Shown piece after piece: positions 5,812 through 6,192 of a stretch of 6,192 nt of DNA. The stretch spans positions 1 through 6,192 of the forward strand of contig DMHA01000226.1 of NCBI GenBank assembly GCA_003449615.1, written 5' to 3'. Position 1 is the first letter of the stretch. Each line of letters begins with the position of its first letter. The notes beneath the pieces were generated by a model. The model was not told the origin of the DNA and made no database searches. It saw only the letters and a list, made by a program, of their open reading frames with translations. The position numbers were made by a program, and so were the translations under genes. The stretch comes from Flavobacterium sp. (GTDB taxonomy: Bacteria > Bacteroidota > Bacteroidia > Flavobacteriales > Flavobacteriaceae).

Positions 5812-6017
5812 CTTCGCATCATTGTTTTCAATCCCAAAAACATCAAATAAACCGCACCAATACAAGCCGCAATTCCAATTCCTAAAACCAAATAATGCCA
5901 CAGATTTTGCTTGTTCATCAATGCATTGTAAATTAAGGAGGGACCAATAAAAAGCAGAGGCAAAGCCCAAGCTAAATATTTTATGGATTTGGATAAAAGT
6001 TCTTTATTTATTGACAT
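5796..6017 (-). CDS. Small two-helix membrane protein, DUF6095 type
   Basis: The 73-residue protein has a polar start (MSINKELLSKS), a first membrane segment (about 13-33, with LAWALPLLFIGPSLIYNAL), a short polar turn (MNKQNLWH, 34-41), a second segment (42-62, LVLGIGIAACIGAVYLMFLGL), and a short amphipathic tail (KTMMRSLFND). The IGPS motif in helix one and the MRSLF-like tail match my memory of the DUF6095 proteins found in flavobacteria. No biochemical function is known to me. It probably forms a helical hairpin in the inner membrane. It precedes the antitoxin gene by 29 bases on the same strand, so it may be co-transcribed with the toxin unit or merely be its neighbour. Upstream is a tandem-repeat block in place of an ordinary leader. 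Confidence 0.8.
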   Translation of the reverse strand: MSINKELLSKSIKYLAWALPLLFIGPSLIYNALMNKQNLWHYLVLGIGIAACIGAVYLMFLGLKTMMRSLFND

Positions 6018-6025
6018 AGAATTTT

Positions 6026-6050
6026 GTTTAAAGTTTAAGGTTTAAAGTTT
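6026..6050. repeat. GTTTAAA heptamer array upstream of the small membrane protein
   Basis: GTTTAAA, GTTTAAG, GTTTAAA and a partial GTTT stand head to tail, eight bases upstream of the ATG at 6017. The unit is the same as the one upstream of terC (4013-4019 and inside the decamers at 4020-4059). Confidence 0.8.
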
Positions 6051-6080
6051 GTGACATACTAGAAAAATCGGCTAACTGCT

Positions 6081-6094
6081 CCCGAAGCTTCAGG
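6081..6094. repeat. Imperfect palindrome CCCGAAGCTTCAGG
   Basis: The arms CCCGAAGC and GCTTCAGG overlap at the central AAGCTT, with one mismatched pair. It shares the CCCGAA arm with the palindrome at 3000-3015 and separates the GTTTAAA block from the CTG-heptamer array. Confidence 0.45.
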
Positions 6095-6102
6095 ACTGCC
6101 TT

Positions 6103-6192
6103 CTGCAATCTGCAACCAGCAATTTGCAATCTGCAACCAGCAATTTGCAACCTGCAACCAGCAATTTGCAACCTGCAACCTGCAACCTGCAA
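6103..6192. repeat. CTGCAAC/TTGCAAT heptamer array running off the window
   Basis: Thirteen consecutive heptamers, the last cut off by the window edge, follow the pattern (C/T)(T/A)GCAA(C/T), for example CTGCAAC, CAGCAAT and TTGCAAC. A 21-base higher-order unit (CTGCAAC CAGCAAT TTGCAAY) recurs from 6110 to 6172. The array continues beyond the right end, so its full size is unknown. I see no gene in 6018-6192. Confidence 0.9.

Noticed and set aside
6027..6192. A minus-strand frame open from the window edge to a TAA near 6027, encoding repeated LQIAGCR heptapeptides followed by about 24 other residues.
   Set aside because: The heptamer array has no stop codons on this strand, so an open frame is expected. 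No start codon or known protein tail is visible. It is worth rechecking if the sequence to the right shows a gene entering the array in this frame.

Overview
The window looks like chromosomal DNA from a low-GC member of the Bacteroidota, most likely a Flavobacteriaceae species (Flavobacterium or a close relative). The reasons are a topoisomerase IV A subunit of flavobacterial type with long acidic ends, a small two-helix membrane protein that I recognise as the DUF6095 type, AT-rich spacers, and starts without Shine-Dalgarno sequences. No rRNA, tRNA, CRISPR array, insertion sequence or prophage gene was seen.

Layout. Bases 2-112 hold the possible tail of an upstream plus-strand gene. Bases 143-2878 encode ParC, followed at once by a strong hairpin terminator that could work in both directions. 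A gene-free 323-base spacer rich in small inverted repeats (2879-3201) separates parC from everything else, which is all on the minus strand. Read in the minus direction from the right end, the order is: a small membrane protein (6017-5796), a type II antitoxin (5766-5536), a RelE/ParE-family toxin (5551-5249), a Qnr-like pentapeptide-repeat protein (5249-4677), a small lipoprotein (4603-4223), and a TerC-family membrane protein (3975-3202). Short-period tandem arrays lie upstream of the first and last of these genes (6026-6192 and 3985-4247).

How the genes may work together. Antitoxin, toxin and pentapeptide genes are joined by overlaps (16 bases, then a 1-base TAATG overlap), so they look like one translationally coupled unit. 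ParE toxins are known gyrase poisons, and several pentapeptide-repeat proteins (Qnr, MfpA, McbG) protect gyrase or topoisomerase IV by mimicking DNA. A three-part module of antitoxin, topoisomerase poison and topoisomerase shield is therefore a reasonable but unproven reading, and parC lies a few kilobases away. This is the best candidate for an undescribed system here.

Other points of note are a C-terminal QITLF on ParC that fits the sliding-clamp binding consensus, a Gln at the main quinolone-resistance position of ParC, a copy of a dispersed palindromic repeat between two genes, and two tandem-repeat blocks built to the same plan, one of which supplies the last codons of the lipoprotein gene.
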